Positions 24,574 through 38,100 of a stretch of 64,000 nucleotides of DNA are shown here, piece by piece. The position numbers and the translations under genes were made by a program. The notes under the pieces are model-generated. The model ran no database searches and was not told where the DNA came from. It was given only the letters and a program-made list of their open reading frames with translations. Location of the stretch: positions 23,488,572 to 23,552,571 of the forward strand of contig NC_088800.1 in assembly GCF_011386835.1 (NCBI RefSeq), written 5' to 3'. Position 1 is the stretch's first letter, and every line of letters starts with the position of its first letter. This stretch comes from Chrysemys picta bellii. Lineage: Eukaryota; Chordata; Testudines; Emydidae.

Positions 24574-25651
24574 CTGCTAGCCTGAGAGCAGACATTCTCT
24601 GGAATTCTGGCTCCTGAAGCCACTTCCACATCCTCCGAAAGGTCTCCCGGCCGGATTTGAGTTTGCTCCAGGGCTTGGGGTTCCTCAATAGGTCTGAGAG
24701 GGTCCCTTGAGACCGGCACAGCACCCTCTGGGCGAAGATAGCCTGGGGGATGCTGTACCGTTTGAGCTCGGTGGTGATCCTCTGAGCTACTTCTTTGGTA
24801 TTGATTTCTTCCATTTGCCCTGAATTACTTCCACTGTTGACCTGCGAACCAGTGACCGAAGGGTTTTGTTCCCTGGCAGAGCCCAGAATCTGCCCGTGAC
24901 TCTGGGCATTCAGGTGGGCATGAGGGTGATGCGGGATCCCATTGATAGGCACCATGCCAGCGGAGGTAGGGGTAAGATGTTGGTCCCCATGCCTGCCCAG
25001 CATGGCAGGGTGGTGGGCTTCGAATCCGTTCGGGGTGAGCATTTTCTCGGCAGGCATGGGGGCACTGGGGTGAGCGTAATGAGGCAGCCCTTGCTGGGAG
25101 TTGTGGATGCCCCCCAGGCCTGATCCAGACAAAGGGGAGAGGCTCTGCCCCATGCCGGTAACATCCTTATGGTAAGGGGTGTAGAGATTGTTCATAGAAG
25201 CCAGACCCCGCTCGTCCCTCATGAGGGTGAAGCTGCCACTCACATTCCCAGGGATCCGCTGGTGGTGGTGGTGGTGGTGATGGTGGTGGTGATGGTGAGG
25301 GAACTTGTCCGAGACGGTGGAGATGGGAGGTAGAGGTTGCAGAGGGGTTAATGTGGTGTAGGTGCTGCTCATGCTCATCCCGGGGGGTGTCTCGCAGGCC
25401 ATGGTCATGGTGGGATGCAGGGGTCCCGTCAGAGCGTGGTCAGGAGGCCGGTGGTGGTGGTGGTAGTCGCCACCGTCCAGGATAGAAGCCATGCCCATGG
25501 AGCGAGGGTGGGCTGGCAAATGATTGCTGCGATGGGCCACCGAGCTCCTGTGATGGGGGCTGCTGCTCATCAGATCGGCCGTGGTTGGCACCGGCTCATG
25601 GCTCACCCCGTGCAGATCGCCAATGTTCTCCATCGTCAGCTGCGCGTTCAT
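24574..25651 (-). CDS. ONECUT1: ONECUT1 (HNF6) exon 1, residues 1-359
   Basis: This is the first coding exon of the Onecut-family transcription factor HNF6, a nuclear DNA-binding activator of liver, biliary, pancreatic and neuronal development. The start ATG is at 25651-25649. The N-terminus MNAQLTMENIGDLHG matches ONECUT1 rather than ONECUT2, which begins MNPELTMESLG. Seen in order: a His-rich segment (62-65), an STP-rich region (about 96-115), a pure 12-histidine tract (119-130), a conserved linker with FTLMRDERG and NNLYTPYHKD (about 141-162), and a complete CUT domain (about 280-359) with EEINTKEVAQRI, RSQGTLSDLLRNPKPW and FRRMWKWLQEPEF. The frame is open through 359 whole codons plus one base, and the donor CAG|GTGAGC falls where the human gene splits an Ala codon. 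The open frame runs on past the donor to 24347, but that part is intron read-through. The homeodomain lies in the next exon, which is not in the window. Identity is secure. Confidence 0.97.
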
Positions 25652-26300
25652 TGTTATTCGGGCAGGCTTGTGGACACCACATCTATCTGGTCTGTGGTTG
25701 GAAAGTCCTAGGAGGTCTTCACGTTGGAGGCATGCAGGATTCCACCCCCAGTGGAACGGATCAGGCCCTTGGGGCGGGGGGGTTGGTTGGGCTTTCTCTT
25801 TTGTGTGATTTATTATTTTTTTTCGTGATGGTTGATCAATTTTAAGGCCCCCGTTCTTTTAAAACAGCCTCAGCAGCCCCAGTAGGTGTCTGGTCGCGTC
25901 CCTCGCCATCTCTAGCCATGTCTCTTACTGTTTCAATGTCTTTGGCCACAGCTCCTGCTGCTGCAGCTGCTGCTGCTGGTAGAGAGCAGGCATGCGCGCT
26001 GGGGGCCCCATGCACACCCCCTCCCCCTCCTTACACTCACACACACACACTCCTGCCCGTGACATCACCATACATATTAAGGAAGCAGGACCGTCTCTCC
26101 TTCCTATCTAAGCCCGGCTCTCTCCGCTCCCAAGCTCCGGAGGAGCCCCTCCCGGGAAGGAGAGACGGGGGGAAAAGCCAGCGCTCAGCCCACAGGCAGC
26201 GAGCTGCAAAAGTCTGCATGTCCCCGTCAGCAGATTAGATGGCTGCGTACGGGAAAACGAGAACAACCCCTCGGCTGCGCAGAGCACAAAGGAGCTGTTC
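25652..26300 (-). promoter_or_regulatory. ONECUT1: ONECUT1 5' UTR and proximal promoter region
   Basis: This is the stretch directly upstream of the start codon, inside the CpG island. It holds a CAG/CTG-type triplet tract at 25952-25979, a CA-rich stretch near 26036-26050, and a CRE-like GTGATGTCAC (26059-26068, read on the minus strand) beside an AT-rich TTAATATGTATGG. I could not fix a transcription start: no convincing TATA box sits at a standard distance from an obvious initiator. The limits are approximate. Confidence 0.5.
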
Positions 26301-27580
26301 TGGAGCGGGGGCTCTTATGCCTGTCAGAAACAGACCCTGGCCTGGCACACGCGCCCCTGGGCGCTGTCTGTAGGCTGTGCTCCCCCCCCCCAGCTGTTTT
26401 GTGTGGCCCTTCACATCGATCGCACCCCTCCCTCCAGCGATCTGACCCTAAACGCCCCAGCCACCAAGAGAAGCTGGAGGTGAGGAGCAGGGCGAGCTGC
26501 AGCTTGGCTCTGGTCTCCCACACCCAGGCCGGTACCAGGACTGCAGGTTGTTCCCCAGGGGGCTGGAGGTAGATGTGCTGCTCCCCGGCCGGGGACAGCC
26601 CGCACAGCGCTTTAACCCGGGATGTAAACGGGACTGTAGATCCCCAGCTTGTTCAGTGCGCTGCAGGCGAGCCCCTCACCCCCGCCCCCCATAACCCATC
26701 ACCTCCACCCACACGGCAACCTCAGCTGGGCTCGGGAGGGAGGGAGGCTGCCCAGGGTCCGAGCTGCAGAGCGGTGGGTCTCCCTGCCTCTCCCCGTCGC
26801 CCTTCCCTCTAGGTGCGGGAGACGCGCGAGAGCTTCCCTGTGTAATTAAAGCGGCCGGTCCCTCCCCTTTGGTGACTTAGCATTTTTAGTGAGCGAGCCT
26901 CCTTAAATTGAATTTTAATATTAACTTCCGGGTTTCCTCAAGTCAACACATCAAGGTGAAAAATCGCAGCGTCCCAGCCAGCCAACCAACAAAAGGCAGG
27001 CAGCTGCGGGACGCATCGGCAAAGCCGCGCCGCGCTCCCAGTGGCTCCGGGAGTGTGAGCCGCCCCCTGGATGGGGCCGCAGCCCGGAGAGCTGGGCTGT
27101 TCACACGTGTCCCCTCTGCTCTCCCCCAAAGGAAATACAATGGGGGAGGGGGATTGCAACTGGGGGGCCGCAAGGCGACCCCGTGTGAGGCATCTCTGCG
27201 CGCCTCGCTCCCTGTTGCCCGCTGCTCTTTGCTTCTCGCTAGGGAAACTTTTATTTTAAGTAGCCGGGAAGACACATTTGGTGATCGTGTTTCATATTAT
27301 CTACTTTCACTCCCCAATCCCCAGCTCCCCTCCTCCGCTCTCCCCTTCCTATCTTTTCTCCCCCCATCCCTCCGAAGCCCCGCAAGACAAGCAGACTGCA
27401 GCTCTCCAGGAGTAGCTCAAGTTGGCAGCTTTTCCAGTCCTTGCGACCTGCTGGGACTAAACGGGAGCCGCACTCCCAGACCTCTCTCCCAATCCCTCCC
27501 CATTTCAGGGAATGAGCTCAGAGCGAGATGGGGGGCGGGTAGGGCGGAAAAATGTCAACTGTCCGGCTTGTGAAAACCGA

Positions 27581-30040
27581 GCATTTGTAAGGACGCTCCA
27601 GCTACCACATGCCGTTGTTTTTTCCAAAGGGGAAGAAAGAAAGAAAAACTTGTTAGCTAAGGTGCTTTTCTAGCGGAAGAAAGGACAGATGTGCCTATTG
27701 TCTGTCCATTAACAATAACGAACCAAGCCAGTCAAAATGTGGCTTCTCTCTCCCCAAAGCGAGCCGCGGGAGGGTGGAATTATGACACTCTACATTATAT
27801 CTGAACCGATCTATGGGGAAATAACACAACTGATTAGGAGAAGCCAGGCTCGGCTTCGCAATAGTATCTACATAACTGTGCTGGGGTGGAAGAAAATAAA
27901 GGGAAGGAAATTAAAATGATTTCCTTCCATGCTATCAGATTAGCTCCCAGCCCTGCTTAGCTGACAAAGGCACCCTCGCATGGTGTATGGTTTTTTTTAA
28001 ACGGGACTTTTTATATTTATTCACTGCACGTAAAAATAATGTATTTAAACATGTCTTCAGCCCCCTGACGTTAACGGGTGTAATGGCCAAGTGAGACGGA
28101 GACCTGGGGAGAAGGGTGTTTTATAATGGTGCACACAGCAGCTTCACGCCTGAACTGCTGACAGCACGGTGATTATTTACAAATACATGCAGATTAGAGC
28201 AATGCTAAGGCTAAGAATGAGAGTGCTTTCTGGTCAGCCTTCCCTCTCCTGCCCGCCCCAGACTAATGGGTGCTCCTCCGTATCGTCTGTAGTACAATCC
28301 CAACCCACGTCTGGTTAATTAAAGCAGGAGTAGCAACCTCAACTAGGAATGTCTTTTCACTTGTGATTTCAGTTATACCGACGTGGGACAATGAATTAAT
28401 GTAGTTTAATAGTCGTACTCAAACTAAAAAAAACCCTCTACTCCTAGCTGGGCATATTGTGCCCCTAACATGACTGGCCCCGGTTATGATGCCAAGGTAA
28501 ATGTGTATGGCCCATTGCAGCGTGTGTCTTCTTGCGAGACACTTCTATCCTATCAGAGATGCCCCATCGCTGGGCTAGAAATAATCATTGGAGGTGCTTG
28601 AGCACCTGCAGATCCCATGGAAGATCAGAAGGTCTCTTGCAGTGCAGATTTGTTTGTATCAAGTCCCTTCAAAGCAACGAGATTGTTATGTAATGAGAAG
28701 GCTGTTGATCTAAAATGTATTCAGTGTCAAGTAGTTCCCAGCATTTTGGTCGCAGGAGTAATGTACATGAATACGATACTTCTATTATCTTCAAAACAGA
28801 TCTTTTGATCTGACATGATGTCAATAGAACCATTACAATACAGTTCTTACCATGAAATCAGTGAGCGTTTTACAGCAAAAATAAATATACGATGTGTATC
28901 AACCCTTGGATGCGATTTTGTGTAGCCAGAACATGTGGTAATAACATGTTGCTTCCTCAGATTTCCAGGGCTAATCTAAGAAATTTGGAATAATGTGTCA
29001 AAGGGTCATCTAGCAATTTCTGTATTACACCACTGCTCTTTATGAATTCTTAGACTCTCGGAGTCACATATGTTATTTTGAGAAAACATTCCCCCCAACC
29101 CCCAGTGGGTTGCTTAGATAGTCTCCCTGTCAATGCAGATTCATCCCTGATTGATGTTTACTAGCGCTCCCAGTTCATTCATCCTTCAGAAACTGCATAC
29201 CAACAGGACCACAAGCTTTCTACATTTGTTATGGCGATATCCTGAAAGGAGTTTGGTTGACCCAAAAGAGGCAGATTTAGCTAGATGCATCCATTACTCA
29301 AATGTTTCCATCTGAAACAGGAGGCTCTGTTATAACGTATCTACGGTGGATAGATGTGTTCTAACCTGACAAAATGAAGCGGTCTAGATAGAATTGTTGG
29401 GCAAATCGTTGGTCTTTCTCTTGTTCAAAGTACACTTCACTGGGTACATAGGTTTGTAATAGGAGCAATGACTGAAATTTGCCCTCATCCTTTCCCATCC
29501 ACCCGTCTCGCTGGAAAATGCATCACATCAAAGGTTATTTTATATTGTGAAATCTTGACGTTACCTCTCAGTTATAAACAGCCAGTCTTTGGCTACCAAT
29601 GTCAATGCAATCAAGCCAGTCTCACGCATATTCTGAGGTCATGTGAAGACAGAAATAGGGGTGAACCCAGAACAAAATAAGCCACCCCTCTTTTGAAGCG
29701 ACTTGAAAAGTAAATTATCGGATCATTTGGAAATGTCTCCTGCTAGAACTTTATTCCAAGGGTTTTGTGGACATTTTCTCCCGCAAACATTTTGTAAACA
29801 ACTGTGGAAAATGGTGTATTTAGAATCAAATGCGGACCATATTAATTAAGATGAAAACAAACCCTCTTGCTAAACAAATATTAAGCATATTTTATAAAAA
29901 TCTTTCATACGGTATTCCTAGAAAAGAACCTTCTACTACCTTTATAGTGCATATTTTGTGAACAAGGAGTCACCGTAGGTTTGTGGTGTTTGATCTTTAG
30001 ACCAAATCCTTGGCCAGCAACATGACTTTAACATAAGCAA
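27581..30040. other. 5' flank of ONECUT1, nothing recognised
   Basis: AT-rich DNA without recognisable transposons or genes. Short open frames only. Confidence 0.45.
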
Positions 30041-31200
30041 CCTAGTGCCGAAGCAGAGTGAGGGTGAAATCCTGGCCCCGGACTGCAATGGGGGCAGCGT
30101 TTCACCCAAAGGCGTGGAATGGAACAGCTCCCTGCTCTGGGCTGCAGGGGGCAGAAGCTGGGGCTCCGACTCAGACGTTGGCCTGCAGGTGATTTACCCG
30201 CCACACTGGCATGAAGGGGTGAAATTACTCTCCCAGCTGGGACACTGCCTCAAAGCCCTGCAGCAGCAGCAGGACCGCGCCTTAACACGGGGGCCCTCCA
30301 GGGGACTGGCTTTATTCTCCTGTGAGAGAGGGTGGCTGGGCGGATGGAAACACGCGCGGGGGAAGGGAGGACAGATGAAGGGTGTTTTCTGGCTTGCAGG
30401 CTCCTTCCTTCATCTCCCTCTTTTATCCTTTCCTTCTGTTCTAGCTGCCCGGAGTTTGTCCGCTGCGCTGTATTTCCTCTCGCTCTCCCCTATGGCCGCC
30501 CTTTCCTTGGCGCCATCTCCCTGTTTGCCGGAGTGCAAACGACCCCGTCCCATCCTCACGCTTTGCTCCTCTTCCCTGCCCAGCTCCCCGTGACCCCTCG
30601 CCATTCGCCCTGCTCCTGCGGTGCCCCTCGCTCCATTGTCTCCTCCTCTAGCCTGCCTGGTCTTGTTCTCCTTCCTACAGCCCCCCGCGCTGCTCCGCCT
30701 GCCTCGTTTGTCCCTTGCTACTCCCTGCTCTGGCCTTCTCCTCTCTCCTTCCACAACCCTCCCCTCCCACCATCTCGTCTCTCTCCACCCCTCCGGCCAC
30801 AGTCCCTCCCTCCATCTCACCTGCTCCCTGTTTTACTTTCTCCCCTCTCCTCTTCGTGCTAATCTCCCTCTGGTTCCCACATCTCTCTTCTCCTCCAGAG
30901 GGCTTAGCCTCCACTTCTCCTTCCTCTGGAGTATTTCTCGGCTCCCTAGCGCTGCACAACACGAGACACATGCTTCCCTATCCGCCCATCACCGTAGTAC
31001 CCGGGCGCTTCCTGTGGAGCGTAGGACTAGATGCGCCAGGGCAATGTCCACAAAGGGGAGGAATCTGTCAGCAGACACCCATCCCGGGGTGAAAGGTGGA
31101 GGCCATGGTCTGCTGTCTGAGACCCCATGGGGTATACCACGGAATAGCAGGGGGCTGGCAACATGGGCTAGGGGCAAGGGGCGCAGCATGGTTGCAAACG
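30041..31200. promoter_or_regulatory. GC-rich block with long polypyrimidine tract
   Basis: The first third is CpG-containing and has a CTCF-resembling GCTGCAGGGGGCAG at 30141-30154. From about 30395 to 30930 the plus strand is overwhelmingly C and T, which opens overlapping frames of up to 196 codons on plus and 136 on minus. These frames are low-complexity (Pro/Ser/Leu-rich on plus, Arg/Gly/Glu-rich on minus) and are not believed to be genes. Confidence 0.55.
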
Positions 31201-33600
31201 CTGCTTTGTAACAGGCCTCCCGTTGTCTGTGTGTGCTAGGCCGTCAGTACAAGAAAACGGATCCACCCCTTAGCCAGCTCATTGCCTAGAGGAGCCCCGC
31301 TGAAGGGGATGAGCCTTGGAGCACTCCCGATAAAGCAATCTACACTCCATACGCTGGTCTAAATTATGTCAAGCGCAGGAATGGCTAAGGATCCGATCTG
31401 GTGCCGACGCACTACAGTTAGGCCCATTACAGTGGAAAACGCCTACGTCCATATCTACACAGAGACATATGTGAGCTCAGCACTGACTATATTTGTCAGA
31501 AGTGTCTGTCTGATAATACCGGCCATATCCAGATCCGCAGACAGTGATCCATGGAAATCAAAGGGTGGAGCGGGCGACATTGACCTCTGCCTTGATCACG
31601 CTCGTAGAGCTATCGATACATTGAGGATTCCATGTAGGGATGTTCAAAAGGGGAGACATGAGGCCCTGTGAGCCGGACACCAAATGAACAGAGCGGTTAC
31701 AACGCAAAGACTCCCAAAAGAGAGAACAGCGTGATTCTGAATACGGCTAAGGAGAGGATAAAATGCAGAGTAAGCGTAGAGGAAAACTTTTCCTAATGAA
31801 AAGTAGCTGATACACATGTTTAGTAGTCATCTCTCAAAGGCAAATATTAGAGCTATTTGAAAAAGTCAACATTCCAAAGTGATTGGGACTGCTTTATTCA
31901 TTCTCTAGAAAACTGATTACAAGATTGTATTTGTCAGAATTCAGTCCTACCTCAACAGATGGCGGAAAGCCATCAGTTACTCTGACAGTTTTATTTTCCC
32001 TTCCCGTCTGAAACCCCTTACACTTATACATTGTACTAGTACTTACATCTCAGTCCTACATAATTTTAATATCTTTATCTTAATCTTTAATATCTTGCTA
32101 TCCGCCCCCAAAACCAGAGTCTATGCTAAAAAAACCTGCTACACCTCTCGTAATACCTGTAATGTTAAGATAAAAGCTATCTCCATTTCTAATACTGATG
32201 GACAGAGAACAAGAACTAGCGAAGTTGCAGTTTGCGCAAACAATGGATCTGAAGCTCAATTAATGATTTCAGAAAGTTTTTAGGTTTAATTAAAAATAAA
32301 TAGGAAAAATTCAGAGCAGAAATAAATGAAAAATGCAGACTCTGGTGTTTCACAGGAGCAGCACTATAGTGATGTTACCAGTCTAACTGAATCCCAACTT
32401 TTCTGTTTTATAATTAAACTATAAACTCTGTCCTGCCTGCAGCCAATTATTGAATCAAATCTGTCTTAAAAAAGGAGAGAATGTTTTTTATGAGAAGGTT
32501 TCAAGAACTGTTTGACACTCTAATGCCTTAACATGACTGACATTTAAAATACGAACATGTAAATTAATTCATAGTCTGCATTTATGCTTTTGCTCGTGAA
32601 AAAATGCAACGAAATGGCCCCGATTTTTTAAAAGTTGTGAAGGGTTGGTACTGTATGGGTACAGTCATTATTTTTCTATGAAGATTTCTGGGCCAGAGAA
32701 ATATAGGACACAGTTTACTCCCCATGTGTCTGTGCTGTTAACATGGGAGAGTGTAAACAGCTCCCAGGATCTAGTGTGTCAATAATCCATAGATCACAGC
32801 ACCCTAGTCACACAGCCACTCTGGTCTCAGTAATCCACAGCAGTGTATGGTGTCAACTCTCTATAGATTAGGGTCCGGGTAGTGCTGGATAGGGGTCTAT
32901 TGAGATCCCCTTCTTCATGGAAGGATCATAAAGTGATGTAAATGAATTTCAGAGATCGATTTCTCCGCTCCCCTCCGCCCGAAATGAAAAGGAAACTGAA
33001 CACAAAAATCCATCGACTAGCATACAAACCAACAGACCGAGAGAATTTCCTAGGCCTACACCTAACGCAGCTCCTTTGACAAAGGCCTGTTTTACAGCGG
33101 TCTGCAAAGCCTGGGTATGGGAGATTCTAACCTACCACTCCCTGGCTGACCTGCCGGGGGTTAGACATTTTAGAATACATTTCCCTGCTTTAGGAGGTTT
33201 AAATTAAAACCACTGAATCTGACCCCGAGGGAGTCCTGCTCTCTGGGGTTTCACCCTTGAAATGCTTAAAGTTTGTGACGTTTAAGGGAGCCTAAACCTA
33301 GATGGATCTTGCCAAAGAGTGAAAGAGAACCCTTGAAACAAATCATTTTGGTGCTCTAATCAATTACACGTCGTGTAGCCAAGTACCATCTATTTAACAG
33401 AATAATCGTTACCTCGCTTAAGTCTTATTTGATCAGCAGAGAGGACTTAAAATCCAACTTTGCTTGTTTGAATTCTGGTGTGAGTGTGTGTGTGGTTTAA
33501 ATCCAAGAGAACGATGCAATGAAACATCCATCATCTCTCCCTTTGACATTAACAAATACAGCGCGGGTTGTAATAATTATTTAGCAGCCTGTAAGCTGTA
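31201..33600. other. 5' flank of ONECUT1, nothing recognised
   Basis: AT-rich, repeat-poor sequence with no coding signal. Confidence 0.4.
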
Positions 33601-35110
33601 GCAAATTAAGAAGGGGAAAAGAGACAGGAAGAAAAGAGAGAGAAAGGACAGTTAAACGGCCTCCCTGGGCGAGCCAGGTCTGACCGTGGGGCCGGGCCTA
33701 CTCGCAGCAGAAGAGGAGGGGCTGTGTGTGCAAATGTAGCGAAGCTAAAGACGGCACAAACAAATTGCAAACAACCCGGGAAGCTGAAGCACAACAGAGA
33801 GGAGGGGGCGGAGGGATCCATTAAAATATGTTGGAGCGGATTTGACAGAGGCCTGTGTTTTGTGAAGGTTTCTGAAACGAGGCCGGCTTTTCTGCTTCTC
33901 TCCCTTGTAAGCGATGTTTATTCTCTGTCGTGGCCAGATGATAAAAAGGCCCCTTTGCTCCCCTTGTGTTGGTGACAGCTTGCAGTGGTCAGTGGATGGA
34001 GATCTCGCCCCGTTCCAAAGGGGAACATGTCAAAGGTGACGCTTGAAGACTCCAAAAGCCAACAGCTGCCAGGAGGAGATTAACTTTTCTAGACTTTCCC
34101 CTGTTGAGCTTCTTGGAAACTTGCCTGGTGACGAAAACAGATACATCTGTCATAGGCAGCTCAGAGAAAGGGGCGCTTTCAAAGGCTGGGACAACTGGTG
34201 GCATCGCCATGAAACCCCCCGATGTACACAGAGTAACTAGGAGTTCAGTTCGGGGGGTTGTGTCGCACAACTTTGTGGGGCTCGTTTGATCGACGCCGCA
34301 AAACGCTAAGGGGTTGTGTTAACCCGGGGAGCGTAGTTAGAGAGGCGATCATTTCTCTCCGGTCTTTAAAATCTCCTACCGAGAGCACTTTCAGGAAGGG
34401 AGGGATGGAAATGGGCAGAGGGGCAGCTACAGCTAGGGAGCGCTGGGAAGGTCCTAGGCTCAGAGCTTCTCTCTTCCCCACGCGTGGCCACGCACACAGA
34501 CACATTCTCTCTCACGTCTACACACTCATGCCCACCCATATACACAAATCTCCCCCCTCCCCGCCGGCGTTGTTGATCAGGCAGCTGAACAGCTTTGAAA
34601 AGCGCACACACTTTTTGGCCCTCCCCGGCCCTCTCCACCCGCCCCCCCCCTTCTTCCCGGTACAGTTGTACATTAAACCATCCCAAACGGGGGGGAGGAG
34701 GGGAAAGCCATTTTGGCCATTGGCTTTCTCCCATTAATGCACTAGGCTCCCCCATCCCCAAACAGTGTCAATATTCTGAAGTGGCATTAATGAACATTTA
34801 AAAAGACATCCTGGGAACCCGAATGAAAGCGTGGTGGGGCTGGCAGCGCACGCTACATCTGTTCCCATTCTCAGAGTGGTCGATATTTGTCCTGCACGCT
34901 CCTGGCTGTCGGGCTTGCGAGGGGGGAAAGGACTCTTTTTGTTGGGAGGCACTCAAGCGACCGTGATGCGGGTCGCAAAGCTCCCCTTTGCCTGTCGGAG
35001 TTCAGGAGCAAATGGCCTTAAAGCGCCTTGCGCGCTTAGCGCAAAGGGTGCGCAGTCAAACCCGCAAGTGAAGGAGGAGCTGGGTGGGAAGATATTGTGC
35101 TAAAAGTTAA
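33601..35110. promoter_or_regulatory. Moderately GC-rich block in 5' flank
   Basis: GC and CpG content are raised relative to both neighbours (33660-33800, 34240-34700, 34880-35060), and no transposon is visible. A distal promoter or enhancer island is possible. Open frames on both strands show no known domain. Confidence 0.4.
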
Positions 35111-38100
35111 TTGCTTTCTCCCGCAGTATTCACACCAAGAGACCCGCAGTGCAGCGTTCACCCATCCCACCAAGTCACCGCTGTATTTCACCCAAGAGGG
35201 CATTCATTATTCCTTAGATTATAGGCATGAGGCTCGCAAATCACTTCACGATTTTGGGTTTAATGTAGGATCACTCTATTCCCCCCCAACAAAAGATGAA
35301 GCGAGATTTGTATCTCTAGCAATTCGCCCGTTAGGATTTTAGGGGTGTCCCGTCCCAGCCCACGCCCCATCCCCCCAGCTAAAAAAAATTATTTTTCTCC
35401 TCCATTCTTTTCATTCCAAATCGTTTTACTTAAAAGTAAGAGTTCATTGAGTTTAGACACTGGCCCAAAGCGGCGGGGAGGGGGAGGGGAGTTGTTGATT
35501 ATTGTTTAGATTTTCCTTGAGTCCAGTTTCTCAGCCCTGAGCCATTCGGTATACAAACCCGATGTTTATTTTCCGGTGGAGATCACTTTGTAAATGCAGC
35601 AGAGCCTTGGTAACACTACGACACATCTCTTAAAAAAGTTGTCAGACGCGCTCCTCCCCAGTTGCTCTCTTAACATTCTCTTTGGACGACTTTGCCTGCT
35701 TTATCCCCACATATAAATAAATATAATCGGAGTTCCAGCTGCTACTTCGGATTTGTCTTTAGATTCGTGCTTCCCCCCCAGAATGAGCAAACCGCAGTGT
35801 TTGATAATGAAGGAACTTATGGAGGCTTGCAAAACACTGTAAATAATTTAGCATTGTATTTCAGGAAAAAAATAGCTTTCTTAAATCATCTCCTCAATAT
35901 AAATTGCAGACTTACAGTATGGCCCTGGTAAGTCTAAATTTTTAAAGTAGCAATATTCAAAGAGACATAGATGTCTGTATTAATTATTTATCCGCTGGTG
36001 CCTTCCTTCGTTTCTAACTTATTATTAATTAGGCGCCTCTAGTCTTTCGCAGAGAGCTCCACAGAGCCAGTTGCAGCTTTAAATATGAATTAAAAGCAAA
36101 TCCAAGCTGCTGTAATGCGAAAATTATTCCGTGTCTTCTATGGCAGAGATGAATAGCTACGCGGATCAATACTGTGAAGCTATGCTCCAAACGACAGGGT
36201 TATTGATAGCTTATATTAATGATGTTAATGATGGAAAAAGGAAAACAAAAACCCAACCAACTTATAAACTTTTTATCTGTTGAAACCCCGCAAGCAAGCG
36301 GACAGGAGCATGAATTAAGGGGTCTGAGTGTAATAAGGCCATTATTTATGAATCCGGATAAATTACTTCTGATAGTTTGATGCATTTGAACTCTACTCCC
36401 GACTCTTCACTGTTAGGGCTTAGTTCCACCACTAAAATAATATCACAGCTTTATTGCCATTGCTGTACTAAGAAAAAGTCTGGGGCTTCTTTGTTCTCAG
36501 CCCCATCGAGACAAGAACTAGAAAATCGAAGGTTTCAAACCAAAGTGACTCGACAGTCACTTAGAATATTCCTATATTTTTAAAGAAACCTGTGATCTAT
36601 CAATGGAAACTAATGATATGGTAAACATCTAAGGTTATCTCTAGGAGTGGAGAATGAAAGCATTAGTCCAGCTAGCAAAATCAGTTGAACTTTGTTACTA
36701 TAGGCCTAAGCACAAGGTGGACGTTTTCTGAATAAAAGCTGATCTTACACCTACTCTAATGTTAATTTTAAAAATGTTTTAAAGGGAAGCTAGAGGGTTG
36801 GGCTGTTTGTTTAATTTCTACAACATGTTTTGATCATCCTCGGTTGGAGAATGAACAGTTAAGCAGACCCTGAAGTGAAAGTACAAATTCACAGACTGTA
36901 GAAATGTCTAAACTGTCTCACACTGAGTGTAGTTTATTGGCAGATTATTCACTCAACAAAAATCGACCCATATGCAAATCAAACGTTAATTTCATTCCAA
37001 ATCCTGTCCGGCTGCATTAGGCTTTCATTAGTAAATTCCGGTTTATGCTGCCAGTTCTTTACGAATAATACTTGCTGAAAACGTGTTTGATTTTTGTTTC
37101 CAAACTAGACGTGGCGTTTTGTATTTGAAAAGACTCTTTTAAAAGTTATTTTAACCACACAGAAGCAGCAAAGGGCACACAATATGTGCTCCCATGTAAC
37201 AGAAGACAGAGTGCCCGGGGGTCATATCCAACAATTTTATTCGCAGGTTGGAAAATTCTAAATTACTAATATAATTGGGTCGGAAGCTACCAGCACACAC
37301 GTTTTCCCCCAAAAAAGTTAATTCTCATAGGAGTTGGATTCAGCAAGAAAGACTGTTGCCCAGCGACACAAATAAGGTTTATCTGGTAAACAAGTAGCCT
37401 TCTTTAAACAAAGAAAAAAAAAACCGATAAGAGAGACTGCCTCTGAAACCACAGTTCACCATCACAAAGTTTCACCTCCAAGCTTGTGTGTTCGAAACAA
37501 ATTATCCCCTTGTCTCTGATCAAAGGAATCATATTGCAACAACTATGCGCTTATTCCTAGGGTGGGAAGAGCATAACATGTAAAGAAGGTGATGAGTGCT
37601 TGTACAGCAAAATACATTTTCTATCGTGCTTTTGAAATTTCTAGTTGGACTGATTTCTTACTTCTCTTGTGCAGCTTTTTTTTGTTCGTTCTTTATTATT
37701 TGTTATCAATGCTATGAATACTATTAATATTACCCTTACTATTGAGATTAGCTAATAATAGTAGAGTTACTGAAATTAACTTTAGTTCGTGACAGATCGT
37801 TCCAAACTCCTTCATATAAAGGAAAAGTTTTAACTTGTGGCATTCAGGCAATAAAGGGTTAAAGCCAAGGCTAAAGAATTGAGTCGTTCAAATTAGCTTC
37901 TATTAAGCTACCGCTGTCTGGTTCTGATTCTGCAGTTGTGTTGAAATAGTCCCTTCCCTCCATGGAAGAGAGCTAGGTTTGCTAATAACCGAATACATTT
38001 CTCAGGTTAATGTATCCCCGCCACAACTGAAAGTCCGGAAAAGACTGGAAATGAAGCCCACGCAAGGGTGACTTGTGCAAAAGTGCTGCCCACTTTGCAC

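Larger units (their letters stand above)
24574..27580. promoter_or_regulatory. CpG island over ONECUT1 exon 1 and 5' flank
   Basis: GC content and CpG frequency rise sharply here compared with the AT-rich DNA on both sides. The block covers exon 1, the 5' UTR and about 1.3 kb further upstream (for example the GC-rich runs at 26120-26240, 26540-26830 and 26990-27210). This is expected for a developmental transcription factor promoter. Several overlapping open frames on both strands within it are by-products of base composition. Confidence 0.75.

Noticed and set aside
27055..27075. Reverse-oriented CTCF-like GCCGCCCCCTGGATGG
   Set aside because: It needs a one-base gap or two core mismatches to fit the motif; too weak to list.
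26908..27573. 221-codon plus-strand frame upstream of ONECUT1
   Set aside because: It is within the CpG island, has no domain and is overlapped by equally open minus-strand frames; a divergent transcript is possible but a protein is not supported.
30045..31211. Frames of up to 196 codons on plus and 136 on minus
   Set aside because: They follow from the polypyrimidine tract; the products are low-complexity Pro/Ser/Leu or Arg/Gly/Glu sequences.
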